Counted from the first letter of the stretch, positions 17,653-47,801 are shown. The stretch is 64,000 nt of DNA from Nannobrachium achirus (GCA_963921795.1 OY997639.1:62409394-62473393), one strand, 5' to 3'. Made by a program: numbers and translations. Notes: generated by a model from the sequence alone, not told the origin.

Positions 17653-18608
17653 TTTAGGTAAAATCAGCTAGCTGATGCTAGCCAGCTAGCTAGATAAATA
17701 ATCGGGTCTTCAAGCCTTGGTGTGGGATTGTGTGGAACCGAAATGCACGTCAGGCTGCGAGGACACCCACTGGATCCGTCGGGCTGAAGAATGCCGATAA
17801 AAGTGTGTCAAAGCGACGTGTGGTTCGGTGGTCAACTGGATGGTTTAGTTATTTACCAATTACCTGCATCAGACATGAAAACGGAAGTCAATGTGACAAA
17901 AGAAACAGAGAGCCATTGCTTTGTCAATGGAGCAGCAGAATGAGCTGTTTACACTTCCGCTCTCCGGTTTTCACAATTAAAGTTTTAGTTGCGTGAGAAA
18001 TGTCATAAATAATAATGATTGCTGCTATAATAATTATAATTTATTATTATTATTATTGTTGTTATTGTTATTGAGTTTCAAGGGACATGTGATCAGTGTA
18101 ATGTAAGCAGATATTTTGAAGAATAAAGCACAACTTATATTCTGGACAATGCAGGAGGACTTTTCTTTTCTTTTCTTTTTTTCCTATATATAATTTTATA
18201 AATGTCGCCATGACTTTTTTAAAAGACAGTTCAGCACACAAAACACAAAATCAAGAGAAAAGATAGAGATATAATAATAATAACATATAGATATAATATG
18301 TATATATTTTTCACAGAATCAAAGGTTTTATAGTCATAATTCACCAGGATCCTTGATGGCTTGATTCTATCTAGGCTTAAAATAATTGATATAAATATTT
18401 TTCTATGTCTATGGGAAAATGAATGGCCGATTTTTTATTGGCAACAGTCAACCACGCCCACTGCCAGTCTAGCCAATCAAAACGCGGCAGTCCTTCGGAG
18501 CTATGGGGTCTAGAATGTAGCTTCTGTGTTGCAATTGCGCACGCGCAGAGTGTAGTCCGATTCTCAAACCCGGATGTAACCAACGCCTAACCTGTCTAGA
18601 GAAAAACG
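17653..18608. promoter_or_regulatory. mlf2/cdc42 head-to-head promoter region
   Basis: mlf2 starts at 17652 going left and cdc42 runs right, so this interval should hold both promoters. On the cdc42 side are a CCAAT box (AGCCAATC at 18471-18478), an inverted CCAAT (ATTGG near 18437) and a good NRF1-type palindrome TGCGCACGCGCA at 18536-18547. A splice donor (AAACG|GTGAGT) lies at 18608/18609 and probably ends the cdc42 untranslated first exon. On the mlf2 side, ETS-like GGAAGT/ACTTCCGC sites lie at about 17883 and 17954. No TATA box is evident. The middle (18000-18330) is AT-rich with ATT repeats. Confidence 0.55.
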
Positions 18609-31161
<12,553 letters not shown>

Positions 31162-32150
31162 ATTATGAGAGGACAGCAAAGAAGAGTAAGAAATGGGTGG
31201 GATGAATTCAATAATGAGAGAGACGGATCCGATGGCCATCATAAGAAAGGACAAAAATATGGGGCAAGTTAGACAAAATGGCACCAAGACTCACTCAAAT
31301 ACCTTGTATCCTGACTGTGCCTTAGGGTGAGAGGAAGTAGAACGTGGTTTCCCCTCATGCAGTACATCTGCAGGATGAGAAACATAACATTCACTCCTTT
31401 CTTTCCCTTTCTCTTAAAGCTTTTAGAAATGGCAGTGTTTTGCAGTGTTTTCCCTACCGAAACTTGGGTGGGGCGGGCCCCCCTGCCTGTCACCTTGCTC
31501 CTCCTCCCCTTTGGAAAAGATATGGTTGCATTTGCCTTCCTTTGAATTTTACCTGACTTTTGTGGCCAATCTAGGCTTCCCTACAAATTGGGGAAGAACT
31601 GATTACTTCCACTCAACATTAAGTTTCTACTCTAGTGGACAACGGTTATTAGACCCTTAAAAGCAACTTAATGTTGAGTGGTATTGGATTTCTTTCTTCT
31701 GTTTTGCCACTTTGGAGTTGGATGAAGAGAGTACGCACGTTTATTTTCACTCCATGTTAGCCAGGTAGCGGTTACTCTTTTCCAACTCCCAGTGAATTAT
31801 GGGAAAACCAAGTGCATTGTCACCAGTTTGCCTTTCGCAGGTAACTTGTTGAACTGAATTTATAATATTTTATTCCTTTTTTTTGTGTATGTTGTATTAA
31901 TTCTATGACTTCTTATTTTTGGGAAATGTTTAGCAGTTATTCATTTTGAAACTTGAGTTTTTATTTTATCTTCTGTTCTTTTTTTTATTGCTAGTCTACC
32001 AATTTTGAGTGACTGATAACAAATTAAGCTGTAATATTTTGGATAGATCTGGATAGAAATGATGAGATGATAACCTTTTGCTAGAAGATTTCTGGGTGTT
32101 TGTAATCACAGGATGTTTGTAATAAAATGGTTTAACTGACATAAAACAGG
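31162..32150 (+). other. cdc42 3' untranslated region with poly(A) signal
   Basis: Downstream of the cdc42 stop the sequence is AT-rich and has no supported gene. AATAAA at 32121-32126, within TTTGTAATAAAATGG, is a good polyadenylation signal and would give a 3' UTR of about 1 kb. The exact end is inferred. Confidence 0.5.
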
Positions 32151-32486
32151 TATCCTTTTTGTAATTAAATGCACAGCATGTCATACCATAAATAAAAGGA
32201 AAAAACACATTTATTTGACCAGATAACTTTGCAGCAATGCGCTCCATTTAGACAGATTGCTGTCAGCAAAATATTTAAACAATGTAAATAAATGGCAACA
32301 TCTTGGGCATGTCCTGTGAATTAGGGAGTCCTAAAATACATCTCTGGCTGTTTTGGATAAACAAACTATGATTGAATTTTGTTTTCTGAAACAGTCCTAA
32401 AAATAGTAGATGTGTCCTACATTACAAACACATGAGTGAGCGACAAAACGCGAGACAGACACTGAAGTCAAAGTTATTTCTGTTTA

Positions 32487-32681
32487 AGGGTCGATTTATA
32501 CTCCACTTTTAGAGCCTAATTTATTTCGGTTTGGCTCTGTCTAAACTAATATATGGTGTCATTCACAGCCGAATTAATGGCGTTACCGCCTCCTCGATCC
32601 TCTGAATGACGCTATATCATCGTTTAGACCGAGCCGAACCGAAATAAATTAGGCTCTTAAAGTGGAGTATGAATCGACCCT
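32487..32681. mobile_element. Hairpin MITE between cdc42 and wnt4b
   Basis: Ends AGGGTCGATTTATACTCCAC and GTGGAGTATGAATCGACCCT pair, and inner blocks CCTAATTTATTTCGGTT / AACCGAAATAAATTAGG also pair. Flanks TTA and AAA only hint at a 3-bp target. The type is probably Harbinger-like. Confidence 0.65.
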
Positions 32682-32699
32682 AAAGATGTCTCTAATGGA

Positions 32700-33276
32700 G
32701 TCAGAAGTGGAGGAAAGACTCAAAATGCCAGATATACAAATAAATAAGCCAGCACAAAGCCAAAAAGACATAAATACAGCAAATGTACAAAGAATTGCTA
32801 GCCTATGACGCTGAACACAAACCACAGACGGGCATTAAACAAAAGTAAGCTCGGCTGTAATATTTTCCTGTTAGTTCTGGTTAATTTCAGCTTTATAAGC
32901 TTTGTCAGTTCAGGTGAGATTAACAGTATATGTGTTCATGCACTTGTCTGCCTGCTTGCTTGTGCACATTTTAACTTATGTCAATGTAAGGGAAGGCGTA
33001 TGTACATTACTTACTGCTTATACCCTCCTATTTTACTCTTGCCCTAACTTTACTTGTCAGGTTAACAATTAAATTCTATTTAAAAGCCCTCAGCTAAATG
33101 TTGCAGCTTAAAAATGCTCAAAATAGCTTTGGGACTGCCTTTGATCTCAACATTGTTATTCCGGTGATGTTGGTCTTGCGTATGGTTACACATTAACTAA
33201 ACTGCCATAAAGAAGGAACAAAATAAAATAAAGTTATTCTGGTTTTTGCAAAATCATTGGCCAAAAATCCAGTTGT
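32700..33276. other. cdc42-wnt4b intergenic DNA
   Basis: No gene or repeat is recognised. Open frames are short and lack domains. Confidence 0.45.
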
Positions 33277-33445
33277 GGGGGTGCCTGGTGGCTCAGCCAG
33301 TTCATGCACTGACCATGTAGCCTACAGTATTATACTCCTTGTGGGTCGCAACGACCGGAGTCTGAATCCAACTACCGTCATGTCTCCCCTCTCCCTAGGT
33401 TTCCTGTCTCTACACTCTCCTATCTAAACAAAGCATACAAATGTA
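33277..33445 (+). mobile_element. tRNA-derived SINE
   Basis: A-box-like TGGTGGCTCAGCCAG and B-box-like GACCGGAGTCTGAATCC are followed by a CATGTCTCCCCTCTCCC / TTTCCTGTCTCTACACTC tail typical of a fish SINE. It lies between cdc42 and wnt4b. Confidence 0.65.
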
Positions 33446-33720
33446 AAAGAACAAACAAACAAAATCAAGTTGTACTTAAGAGGAAAATAGTCTTTTATCA
33501 GATTCAAACTTGAACAAGATTAAGTATTAGCTCTTTCTTTTACCTTTATGCAAAATAAGCTGTCTTCACTTAATATTACAATGTTTGTTTTTATTTCATT
33601 TTTAAAATCAATATCGTGCAGCCGTAGTCTGGTGTTCAGGAGTGTCTGTCTGGTGGTCTTTTTGCTGCTGGGTACAGAGTTTGTTCTCGGACTTTTGGGC
33701 ATCATTATCCCCCTCCCCCC

Positions 33721-36700
33721 TTACACTCGACAGGTGTGGATAGTGACTGTGTTCTTGCACTGCTGGCATCGAACCGAGCAGCACCAGGAGAACTTGCAGG
33801 AGCAGCGCTGCACCACCTCAGCCCGGCCTGCTTTGTAGCCCGGCCCGCAACACACCAGCTCACAGCCGTCTGGTGCCAGCCGAGAGGTACCTGGGATGGA
33901 AGAGATACACAGAGATAAATATATGAAAATAAATGTATGATGATACATTCATAATACAGTATCTCTAAAGAATAGAAGATTATAGTTTGTAAAAGTTAAA
34001 TGTTTCCATTCCATCTTGATTTTGATTATTAGGAGTCACGTTTTTGCAAATAAACCAATTCAGTGGCCTTGTGGTTCGTGTCCCCGGCCGGGTCTGGGAC
34101 CCAATGCTTCCCTGCTTGGCACTCAGCATCAAGGGTTGGATTGGTTTAAGTCCCTGCATCATGTCCAGGGGGTATACTTGTACTAAAAACCCCAGGACAA
34201 AAATCCACTTGTCCTAGAAAATTTGCCCTCCTGGCCCCCAAACTGGAATAAACTCCCTGTCGCACTTAGAACTACAGACTCACTCCCTAGCTTCCACCGT
34301 GGACTGAAGACTCTTCAGACTCTTCAGACTCCACCTAAACCCATAGCACTACTGTAACACTCCCCTTCCCTCAATGACCCCACATAGATAGCATTTACTT
34401 TTTTCTTTTTCTTTTTTAGGTTTTTAGAATTTTTTAGAAGATATATTGTTGCTTGTTACCTGCTTATTGTAAATCGCTTTGGATTAAAAGCGCCTAGCAG
34501 GTGCCTAAACTGTAAACTACATCAAGCTGCCTCACGCCAAGGATTAGCTCCTGCTCTATGGGCCTCACCTCAGGGCTCGGAAAGTCTGGCTTACTTCTTG
34601 CAAATAGCAAATATACTATTATATCTTGAATGATACTATTATTCAGGTATGACCTGTAACCTTTACCATAATCCTACAGCCATTGGCCATACTGAATTGG
34701 ATATTATGTTTAAAATAAGGTGCCAATCCTGCAGAAATACCATAAGCTTGGTACATGTGCAGGACTTGTACCTGATCTAAATTAATGGACTCCTTTCACA
34801 CACAGTATGTAGCCGGGGTAGAATTATCTTGAGTCTTTTTATGTATTGCCATAAGGCGATTCTGTTGTAAGTATACAAATACAGAGTGGTTCTCACCGTT
34901 ACAGCGTCTGCCAGCGGTCCCAGGGATACCATTTTCAGGGTCAAGGCGACAGAAGTCTGGGGAACTAGAGAGATACACCAGGTCTCTGGCGGCGGGGGGT
35001 TTGACTTGGGGGTCACGGGGCAGGAGGGCTGGCCTGGAGCCTATTCGAGTCAGACGCACCTGGGGGGGTGGTTGGGGAAAGAGGACAGTCTTCAACAACA
35101 CCACTGCTCTACAATCCCATATATATCGCAGTTGAATTTATACAGTTAATAACTGTGTAATATTGGGGATTTTATTTCATTCAGAATGCATGCTATGGTG
35201 GACACAAATCAATGTTTTTATTTAAGTGCCCAGTTCATCCTGAGTTGAGATTAATCAGGCATCAGAGCACCCTCTGGTGGACAAATGTGCAGACAGCGTG
35301 ACATACCTAATTTAGATGGCATCATTGCAATAGTTTTGCACTCAGTTTGCTTCCTTTAGCTCAATGGTTCCCAAAACCTTTAGCTTGTTACCCAAAAGAG
35401 ATTAGACGTTCGCCCGGGACCCAAACTAGTGAAAACAGTAGATCTACAAGCTCACAACGGGTCGTTCACGCCGCATTGTGAGCTTGTAGAGCTGCTATTT
35501 TCACCACTTCTTAAACATTTGTTTTATAATTAATGGAATTTCTTCGATTTTTCATTTATGTATTAATGAAATTACTTCGAAAGATCACTGCGTTATTTTG
35601 TATTCATGAAAGTCTTAGCTTTTTGGGCAATGTTTTTAGTTTTCATTTTTAAATAATAATAATTATGTAGGAAACCAAAAATTAAGGGACCCATAAAAAT
35701 GTGTCCAGGGTCCCGAGACTCCCGAACCAGTGTTTGGGAAACAGTGCTTTTGCTCAATCAACACCATACAGTTGTTGTATCATTTAAGCAGTCATTGTGC
35801 ATGTCTAGTTTACATCAGATCTTCCTGAGCTTCAGATCAATCGCCTCTGCATGGATTCTGGATAGGCCAGAAATATTTACAGGAGTGAGCCTACAGGCCT
35901 TGCCATCAGAGGAAGTGGCCATCAACAGTGTTAATGCGCCCATTCTCAAGGTAACAACACAAAACACTGACACCATCGTGCAACAAAGTATACGTAAGGC
36001 ATTAAATGCCTTACGTCAAAGAGGTGAGCTATGTCTAATACCTCTGTGGCTCCATCAAAGCGTTCCTTGAGCACAGCGCCGACACGCCTGAATGGAGGCA
36101 TGACCTTCCAACAGGTCCTCAGCTCACAGGAGCCAGAGACACCATGACACTTACACTCCACTTGCATGTTATGGAGGATGGCCTGGGGATGGAGAGATGG
36201 AAGGAAGCCATGTCAGGAGTAATGAGACAATTAACATTATTCAGTAATTCTCTTAATGAGTTCAAATAATTCTGAGAGTAGGCCTATGTTGCATATTTTC
36301 ATATTTTTTATTTTATTCATGGCATATGCTATGCACTTTCATGTTACACTGTCTTATTGTATCTTGTCTCACAACACAACACACTTTTAACAAAAAGAGC
36401 AATGATGAAAGTCTTGTGAACGAACCTTTCGGCCAGCTTCATTGTTATGAATATTCATGAGCGGCCGCCCCGCAGACAGCCCCTTGGCCCGCTCTTGTTC
36501 GTCAACAAAAGTTTGGGAGAAAGCCACACCATAGGACAGGTTGTCACTGCATCCTGACCACTGGAAACCTGGGAGGAAATTAAACTGATGAAGGCTGATG
36601 AAAACTGTCTGCTTTGTTCTGAAAAGGCAGTTTTTACTGCCCTTTTAAGCTTAAAGGACAGCTTTGTTTTTTTACAACAAGGGTTCATATTTTAGATTTT

Positions 36701-38559
36701 AATTAACAGCTTAACAAGCTGTAAATATAACACATTTTCCCCAGTTTCACTACTCATATATACAGTATGTATATAGTCCTGCTCTTCGTCTATGCAGGGC
36801 AGCTGTGACTACAACATGTACAATAGAATGTGAGACAGCTTTACCTTCAGGGCTGACTCCCCGGACCTTCCTGTCACAGCCACATCTCTCTAGCTCCCCC
36901 CGGCTGCATCCTCGAGTCACAGCCACCGCCACAGCTGCTGAGGACAGAGCGTGCACGAAGGCAGCCTCTCGTGTGCCTGGTTTTGTACAGTTCAGTTTAG
37001 TGGCACAATAACAGACAACGTCTTGCTGGTGACGCCAAAAACATGTAATTATTTAATACAAAGCACATTCACATGACATTGGCATCACAAAATAAAATGC
37101 TGTGCCCATTTTAAACATCTAGTTTTATCAAACATGGTCACTGTATGGCTTTGACGCCTCAGCGGTCAGTCCAAATGGGTCTCTTTGATTTTGTAATGTT
37201 GATTCTACTGCACAATCATGGTAGTACCTTGATTCATGACTCTCCCAAAGACATTGATTCCACGTGGGGTGGTGGAGCAGTTCCAACGACGGTTGCGGAA
37301 CTGGTGCTGGCACTTATAACAAGCAGAGACACAGATAACAGCAAATTGACAGGGGGCAGAGAATCCCTTTTCTGACAAACAAGCATTTCACGAAGAACAC
37401 GTCAAATTTATTATTTATGCACATAATCTCCCTCATAACCATTTATGTTTTACACACATTCACATTAATTTGATTGTAAATGAGTTTCAAATGTCCCACC
37501 TAAGCCTAGCTTGAGGGATGCCATTGATAACATTGTTTTAAATGTACTTAACTACTCACTCACATATCTAGGAATTCAAATCAAAACTAAACATAAACAT
37601 CTATATGAAAATATATCGAACAACAACACAATAACATTGTTGCTGAGGCTGAAGAGACTAGAATATGCATGGACAACATGCTGGATATGAAAATGATGAT
37701 AATAGTGATGATGATGGTAATGATTCTTCTGATGCTGCTTATGAAAAGGATGATGGTGAGGATGATGATGATGATGACAGTATTGATGATTCCACGTTAT
37801 GAACCCTGAGCTTTTCCGTTCTCGGGAGCCCTCTTCTCGTACCTCATCTATGACCATCTCGGCTGCTTTGCGTACGGACTCCATGACCTCCCCCCGTGCC
37901 CTGCACACCCCCACCTGCCCCGGCGACAGGCCCCTCAGACGTGCGCAGGGGGCAGCGCCAGACACGGGCCTTGAGCGAGGCAGCCTCGCCAGGGAGCTAG
38001 GATATAACACACATTCATCATTTCACACAGGAACTGATGTAGCTGCACCGTGTGCCTTTGTTGAACCCTGTTTAGGGGGAGTGTTATTGAGGAGTATTAA
38101 GGGAGATCGGAGGACACCGAAGGAGCGCAGGGATGCTGTGAAAAAGTGCAGGGAGGGCAAGGAAGGAGACAGAAAGAGGACAGAGCAATGAAAGGAAGAA
38201 AAGGGTGAGAAAAGGACGAGGAGGTAACGATGGGGAGAGTTTTTAGAGCACGAGGAAACGAGGGGAAAGACTGTCAGACAAAGGAGACAGGGAAGGCCCA
38301 GCGGAGAGACGAGAGAGAAAAAGAGAAAAGGTCACCGAGCAGAGACACAAAGAGAGAGAAAAAGGGGGAGCGACAGAAAAAGATTTAGAGACACGTCGCC
38401 ATCTTTTAAAAGTTATAGCATGACAAACAAAACTCCCTCTTTCTCCTCCTCCCCTGCACGCCAGACTTACAGCCAGTTGGTTGCCATGGTGGGGTGGGTT
38501 GCCCATAGCAACAGCAGGAGGAGTGGTGCCGTGAGATTGACAGCGGAGACAGTTGGCAT
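33721..38559 (-). CDS. wnt4b: Wnt4-class secreted ligand (probably Wnt4b)
   Basis: This is a secreted, lipid-modified, cysteine-rich signalling protein acting through Frizzled receptors. Eight minus-strand exons: 38471-38559 (ATG), 37843-37996, 37228-37312, 36845-36976, 36426-36568, 36042-36182, 34897-35059 and 33721-33890 (stop TAA). They have GT-AG ends and one continuous frame, giving 358 aa. The N-terminus has a leucine-rich signal peptide ([16 protein letters not shown]) ending in NWL, as in Wnt4. Then come [33 protein letters not shown], the acylated-serine motif [23 protein letters not shown] and the cysteine-rich end with FSWCC and HTCRV. The next gene is cdc42, as for human WNT4. Wnt identity is certain and Wnt4 class very likely. 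The b-paralogue name rests on divergence from canonical Wnt4 and on linkage. Confidence 0.9.
34060..34520 (+). mobile_element. L2-type LINE 3' fragment in wnt4b intron
   Basis: Plus-strand translation around 34235-34330 reads [17 protein letters not shown] and RGLKTL, the C-terminal signature of L2/CR1 reverse transcriptases. The 3' tail is CGCTTTGGATTAAAAGCG. The 34060-34150 part looks tRNA-like and may be a separate SINE piece. Confidence 0.6.
35362..35746. mobile_element. hAT-like element in wnt4b intron
   Basis: Ends CAATGGTTCCCAAAACC and GTTTGGGAAACAGTG. The flanking 8-mers CTTTAGCT and CTTTTGCT match at 7 of 8. The internal GATCTACAAGCTCACAACG hairpin lies at 35430-35505. Confidence 0.85.
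38498..38512. promoter_or_regulatory. RFX X-box-like palindrome inside wnt4b exon 1
   Basis: GTTGCCCATAGCAAC fits the RFX consensus of two half-sites with a 3-bp gap. It is within the signal-peptide codons (minus-strand LLLWATH), so it may be coincidental. Confidence 0.3.
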
Positions 38560-41366
<2,807 letters not shown>

Positions 41367-41369
41367 TAA

Positions 41370-41533
41370 AGCCCGTATCAGAGTCGGGTCCGCGGTGGAC
41401 GGCTATCCACCGCGGTGTAGTGCCGTGTAGTCTTTTTGAGCGTTAACGTTGTAGTTTTAAGACTCAAAAAGACTACACGGCACTACACCGCGGTGGATAG
41501 CCGTCCACCGCGGACCCGACTCTGATACGGGCT
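41370..41533. mobile_element. Harbinger-like perfect-hairpin MITE
   Basis: AGCCCGTATCAGAGTCGGGT pairs perfectly with the right end, and the stem runs almost to the centre (GTTGTAGTT loop). TAA flanks both ends (41367-41369, 41534-41536), the TWA target of PIF/Harbinger elements. A related copy is at 54897. Confidence 0.85.
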
Positions 41534-41602
41534 TAAGACTTCCAAGAATATACTTATGAGGAAAGCATGTCATACTCCTTATATCTCCACGAGAAAGGCC
41601 AT

Positions 41603-41831
41603 ACTGAGCATGCCATCTAAAAGTGGTCTAATAGTGGTATAGATTTGAAAGTGTTTTAGTCGTCTAAACTTAGAATAGACGACTAATAGATGTCTAATAG
41701 TCGTCTAAATATAGACGGTCTACATTTAGATGACTATTAGACATCTATTAGTCTTCTAGTCTAAGTTTAGACGACTAAAAAACTTTCAGATCTATACCAC
41801 TATTAGACCACTTTTAGATGGCATGCTCAGT
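41603..41831. mobile_element. Near-perfect 229-bp hairpin element
   Basis: ACTGAGCATGCCATCTAAAAG pairs with 41811-41831. The inside is built from repeats of AGACGACTA / TAGTCGTCT (GTCTAAAC, GACTATTAGAC). It is separate from the neighbour at 41370 by sequence. A target duplication was not established. Confidence 0.7.
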
Positions 41832-42983
41832 GGGACAGTTCTTCAAACTATCTTCAAACTTTAATAAGAGTTTTGCAGAACACAATGAGTCCCCCCCAGG
41901 CCCCATAAGGTCAAGCGACATTGTTTTCACCCCTGATTGGAACGATTTCACTCCACTTTTAATAGCTCATCTGTTGAATCAGATGAGTCAGAGTGGGGTC
42001 GACCACAAACATTTACACTTGTAGCTGTCCAGATCCTGGGTGCTGGGTGCTGGATGGCAGCCTGCCTGTCTGCACCTGAACTCTCTGACACCCAGTTCAC
42101 TACGAACAAATGAATAAATAAACTCACTGGGTACTCCCTTACACGCGTACACATGTGTTCGTGCGCACGCACACACACACGCACGCACGCATGCACGCAC
42201 GCACGCACATGTACGCACATGCACTTGCCTCTTTACACCTCAGTTTTTCTTCATTGTCCCCCCTCTCTTTCTCTTTTTTCCACTCTTCTCCATGTTGTAC
42301 TCCCCCTTTGTGTCCTCCGTCTTCTCCCGGTGACGTCTTCCGCTGTCTCCCACGGCAACGCCATGGTGATGAGCTGGCCACTGTCACGTCCGGCGCCTCC
42401 GTTATGTTCATCCCTTCGTCCCTTCACCCCTCTCTCGTAAATAACTTCACCTTTTTTTTTTACTCCCTTCTATCTGCCCCCCCTCCCCTTCTTTGGTGAC
42501 CGTTTTATCATGCCAAGATGGCCCTCAAACCCGATTGACTGTAGCCAGGTTACAGAGGCTGATGGGATGCTCGTTAAAGCATTAACCACTTAAGCTCTAT
42601 TTTATGCTTTGTCGTATGACGGTGTCTGATCTGCAAGCCTGTAGATCTATACTATCCTTGCCATTTGGGAAGATATTTGAAAACTCTTGCCTACAAATGT
42701 TGAAAATGTTTGCCTATTAGTCCCCAAAGATAGCAACTTCAGGTTGAAAGTGGTTACGATTGCATCTCAGTACTCCCGATTAGGGAGTCTTACTGGTGGT
42801 TATAGGGTAGGGCTGACCTGAGTTCCCCCTTTTAGTAAATAAAAGGGTGGAGGAGTCATACACCAACCTTTGCACTCTCTCTCTCTCTTCATTTAGGAGG
42901 CGCAGAAAGGTGACAGAGACACGTGGATGAAGGGTGAAGGAAGGTACCTACAGGATGGGGTTCAAGGCCACGCACAACCCAGG

Positions 42984-42988
<5 letters not shown>

Positions 42989-43073
<85 letters not shown>

Positions 43074-43075
43074 TG
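42989..43075 (+). repeat. (TG)n microsatellite
   Basis: About 41 TG units in the wnt4b-chd4 interval. Confidence 0.97.
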
Positions 43076-44837
43076 AGAGGGCCACAGGGTACAGTGAGCG
43101 TCATATCGGCATGCAACAGCGTGTAGATTTTAACAGACTGTGGGAGACATTCTGTCGCGAGGTGGGGTGACTGCGAGCCCATCTCACTCAGTCTACAAAA
43201 CGCTCCGCGATGGGCCGCATAGCGTTGACCTCCTTCTGAAATGGTTGCCTTTGGTAACTACGAGCTCCATGGACTCTGCTCTCCCCAAGGTTATTATGGG
43301 ATAGAGATCTGACCCCCCCACCCCAACCTACCCTCTTCTTCTTCCCCCTCCTCCGCCCCCCAACCCCTCCCCCCAAATCACATCCCCATGTCCCCACCCT
43401 CTTTTATCACTCCCCTCGCTTCACTCCGGTTGGGGACATGCATGCACGTATACGTTGTCCACCTGGAGTGAGAATGAAACACTCATATCTTTGGCTGAGA
43501 CACATGACTGCCGTGCATATGAAGAAAAAATAAAAAGGCCTGCTCACTCGCTCTCTCTCTCGCTCGCGCGCAGCACAGGCATCTCCTGCCAACAAAGGGG
43601 CTGTGTGCACTGCTGTGCATGAATGCGTGAGGAGCAAGTGAGTGCACGCGCGTATGTGTGCGTGCGTGTGTGTGTGTGCGTGCGTGCGTGTGCATGAGTA
43701 TTATGGGATGGAGGCAGTGTTGTCAGGCAGGGAAGTGTGGTGGTGGGGGGGTGGCAGCAGAGGGGGCGAGGAGCAGCGTGCACGCATGGGGAGGGGGGGT
43801 GGGGGGGGGGGGGGTGTGCGCGCGGAGGGGAAGGGACGAGCCGTGAATATTATAGAATATATGAGGGCGGTGAAGTGGTGGGGGGTGGGGGGAGATTTCA
43901 GTGCACGTGAGGTGGAAAGATTGTTGTGAATATAGGATAGAGAGTGTGAGAGAGTGCTAGAGAGAGTGTGCATGTGAGTTGTGACGACAGTGCACGTGAG
44001 TGTGTATGCATGTGTGCGTGCATACATGCATGTGTGTGAGTGTGGGCCATCCAAGCGTCAGTAACAGACAATAGCCAGACATAGGCCTTTGTTGCCATCC
44101 GATCTGCATGTACAGTGGAGAACATTATGGAGCTTCCATTTCACCACACTGTAAAATCGTCAGCGATCATTTGACTCTTTGAGTGTAAAATGGACACTCA
44201 GAGTTAAATGAACACTGAGGATTTTATCGTGAAGAAAGCAGTGGAATGGAGATGGCCTCTTCGGGCCTACATTTGGACTCTTCCTATACAGTTTAGTTTT
44301 GACGTCATTGTTTTTGTATACTAGTCCCTTTGTTTTATTTTGTATTACCTGTGCAAAGCAATTTTTCAATTCAATTCAATTCAGGCTTTATTTCAGACCC
44401 AAGAAGATCCATATCACTCATTCCTTTTCAATTTCACATACAGTATTTATACACACATATTTACCAGTATGTTGTTTTCCACGGTTCTACTTGAAAATAA
44501 AAAATAAACATGGATAAGATCCTTTATTGCATAAAAACTGTCAGATGTATCAGTGATGCACACCTAATAACAAATTGATGATTCTTTTGCTTAAATTACA
44601 TATTACCATTTTGTTGGTCCTTAAATGCTGCTTATAAGCACTAACAGAGCAATCAATATCGTTGACCTGCAGAGGGAGTAGAGCACAGCGCTACTGGTCT
44701 GAGTATCAGCTGGACACATTTACTATAGCAGGCCATGCTGCCCAACACAGCCATTCCTTCCAGGTTTATCTTTGCTTCCTTGTGTCAGCTCAGCTTTCCT
44801 CCCTGTCTGTATACATGTACAGTATGTATGTATACAT

Positions 44838-45331
44838 TAGGGCATTCACCAAATATTCGAATATTCGAATATCAAAGTCACTATTCGACGGTGTTCACCG
44901 AAGTCGAATATTCGCTTATTTTTTTTATTGTTTTCTCTTAAAAAATAAATATATAGTTTATAAAGCTTGGCTAGATAGGAAGTCATAAGATTGAGATGTC
45001 AATGCCCCTGGTGGATGAATTAGTTAAATCTCTATACCAGGGGTTCTCAAACCTTTTTAGGCCGCGACCCCCAAAATAAACATATTTGAACTGGGGACCC
45101 CTGCACCCTGACAAGCACTTGGAATTGTAGGTATTACATTTAATGTGACTCGGTTCCACAGATAAATATTGTGAAAATAGCAGATCTACATCCTAGATCG
45201 GCTATTTTCACAATGTTCGCCTCTTGCTGACAGTTTGGCCAGTTTGGCCAGTCCTGTAGAATATTCGACTATTCGAATACTTTGAGGTCGAATAATTCGA
45301 ATACTAAAAATCACTATTTGTGAATGCCCTA
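44838..45331. mobile_element. hAT-like element with a second hAT nested in it
   Basis: TIRs TAGGGCATTCAC and GTGAATGCCCTA with exact TSD GTATACAT (44830-44837, 45332-45339). Subterminal ATTCGAATATTCGAATA repeats lie at both ends. From 45038 a CAGGGGTTCTCAAAC element (same family as 9963) is inserted and appears truncated by about 45255. Confidence 0.88.
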
Positions 45332-45738
45332 GTATACATGTACATTACGTATGTATGTATGTATGTATGTATGTATGTATGTATCATACATACATACATA
45401 CATACATACATAATGTATGTATGTATATGTACTGTATATAATTCCGTGTGTACGCATTTTCTATTACCGTGCTGCTGGGTTTCATTTTGTTTCTATACTC
45501 TTTATCTGTACTTAGGAGCACACAGGGAAGAAGCTGTTGATGTGTATAACATGAAAGAAACAATCCAATAGATTGTCATTCTTTATAATCCTTTCTGAAA
45601 GAACATGTGGTGCATTTTAAGTTGACACAGTTATCCCATCCATATAGTCATGAAACTATATGGATTAATTAAGTATTGTTACAAAAATACATAGTTGTCA
45701 GTCTAAGTCACTTGAAGCTAAGCTCTTGGAGATTAAGC

Positions 45739-47801
<2,063 letters not shown>

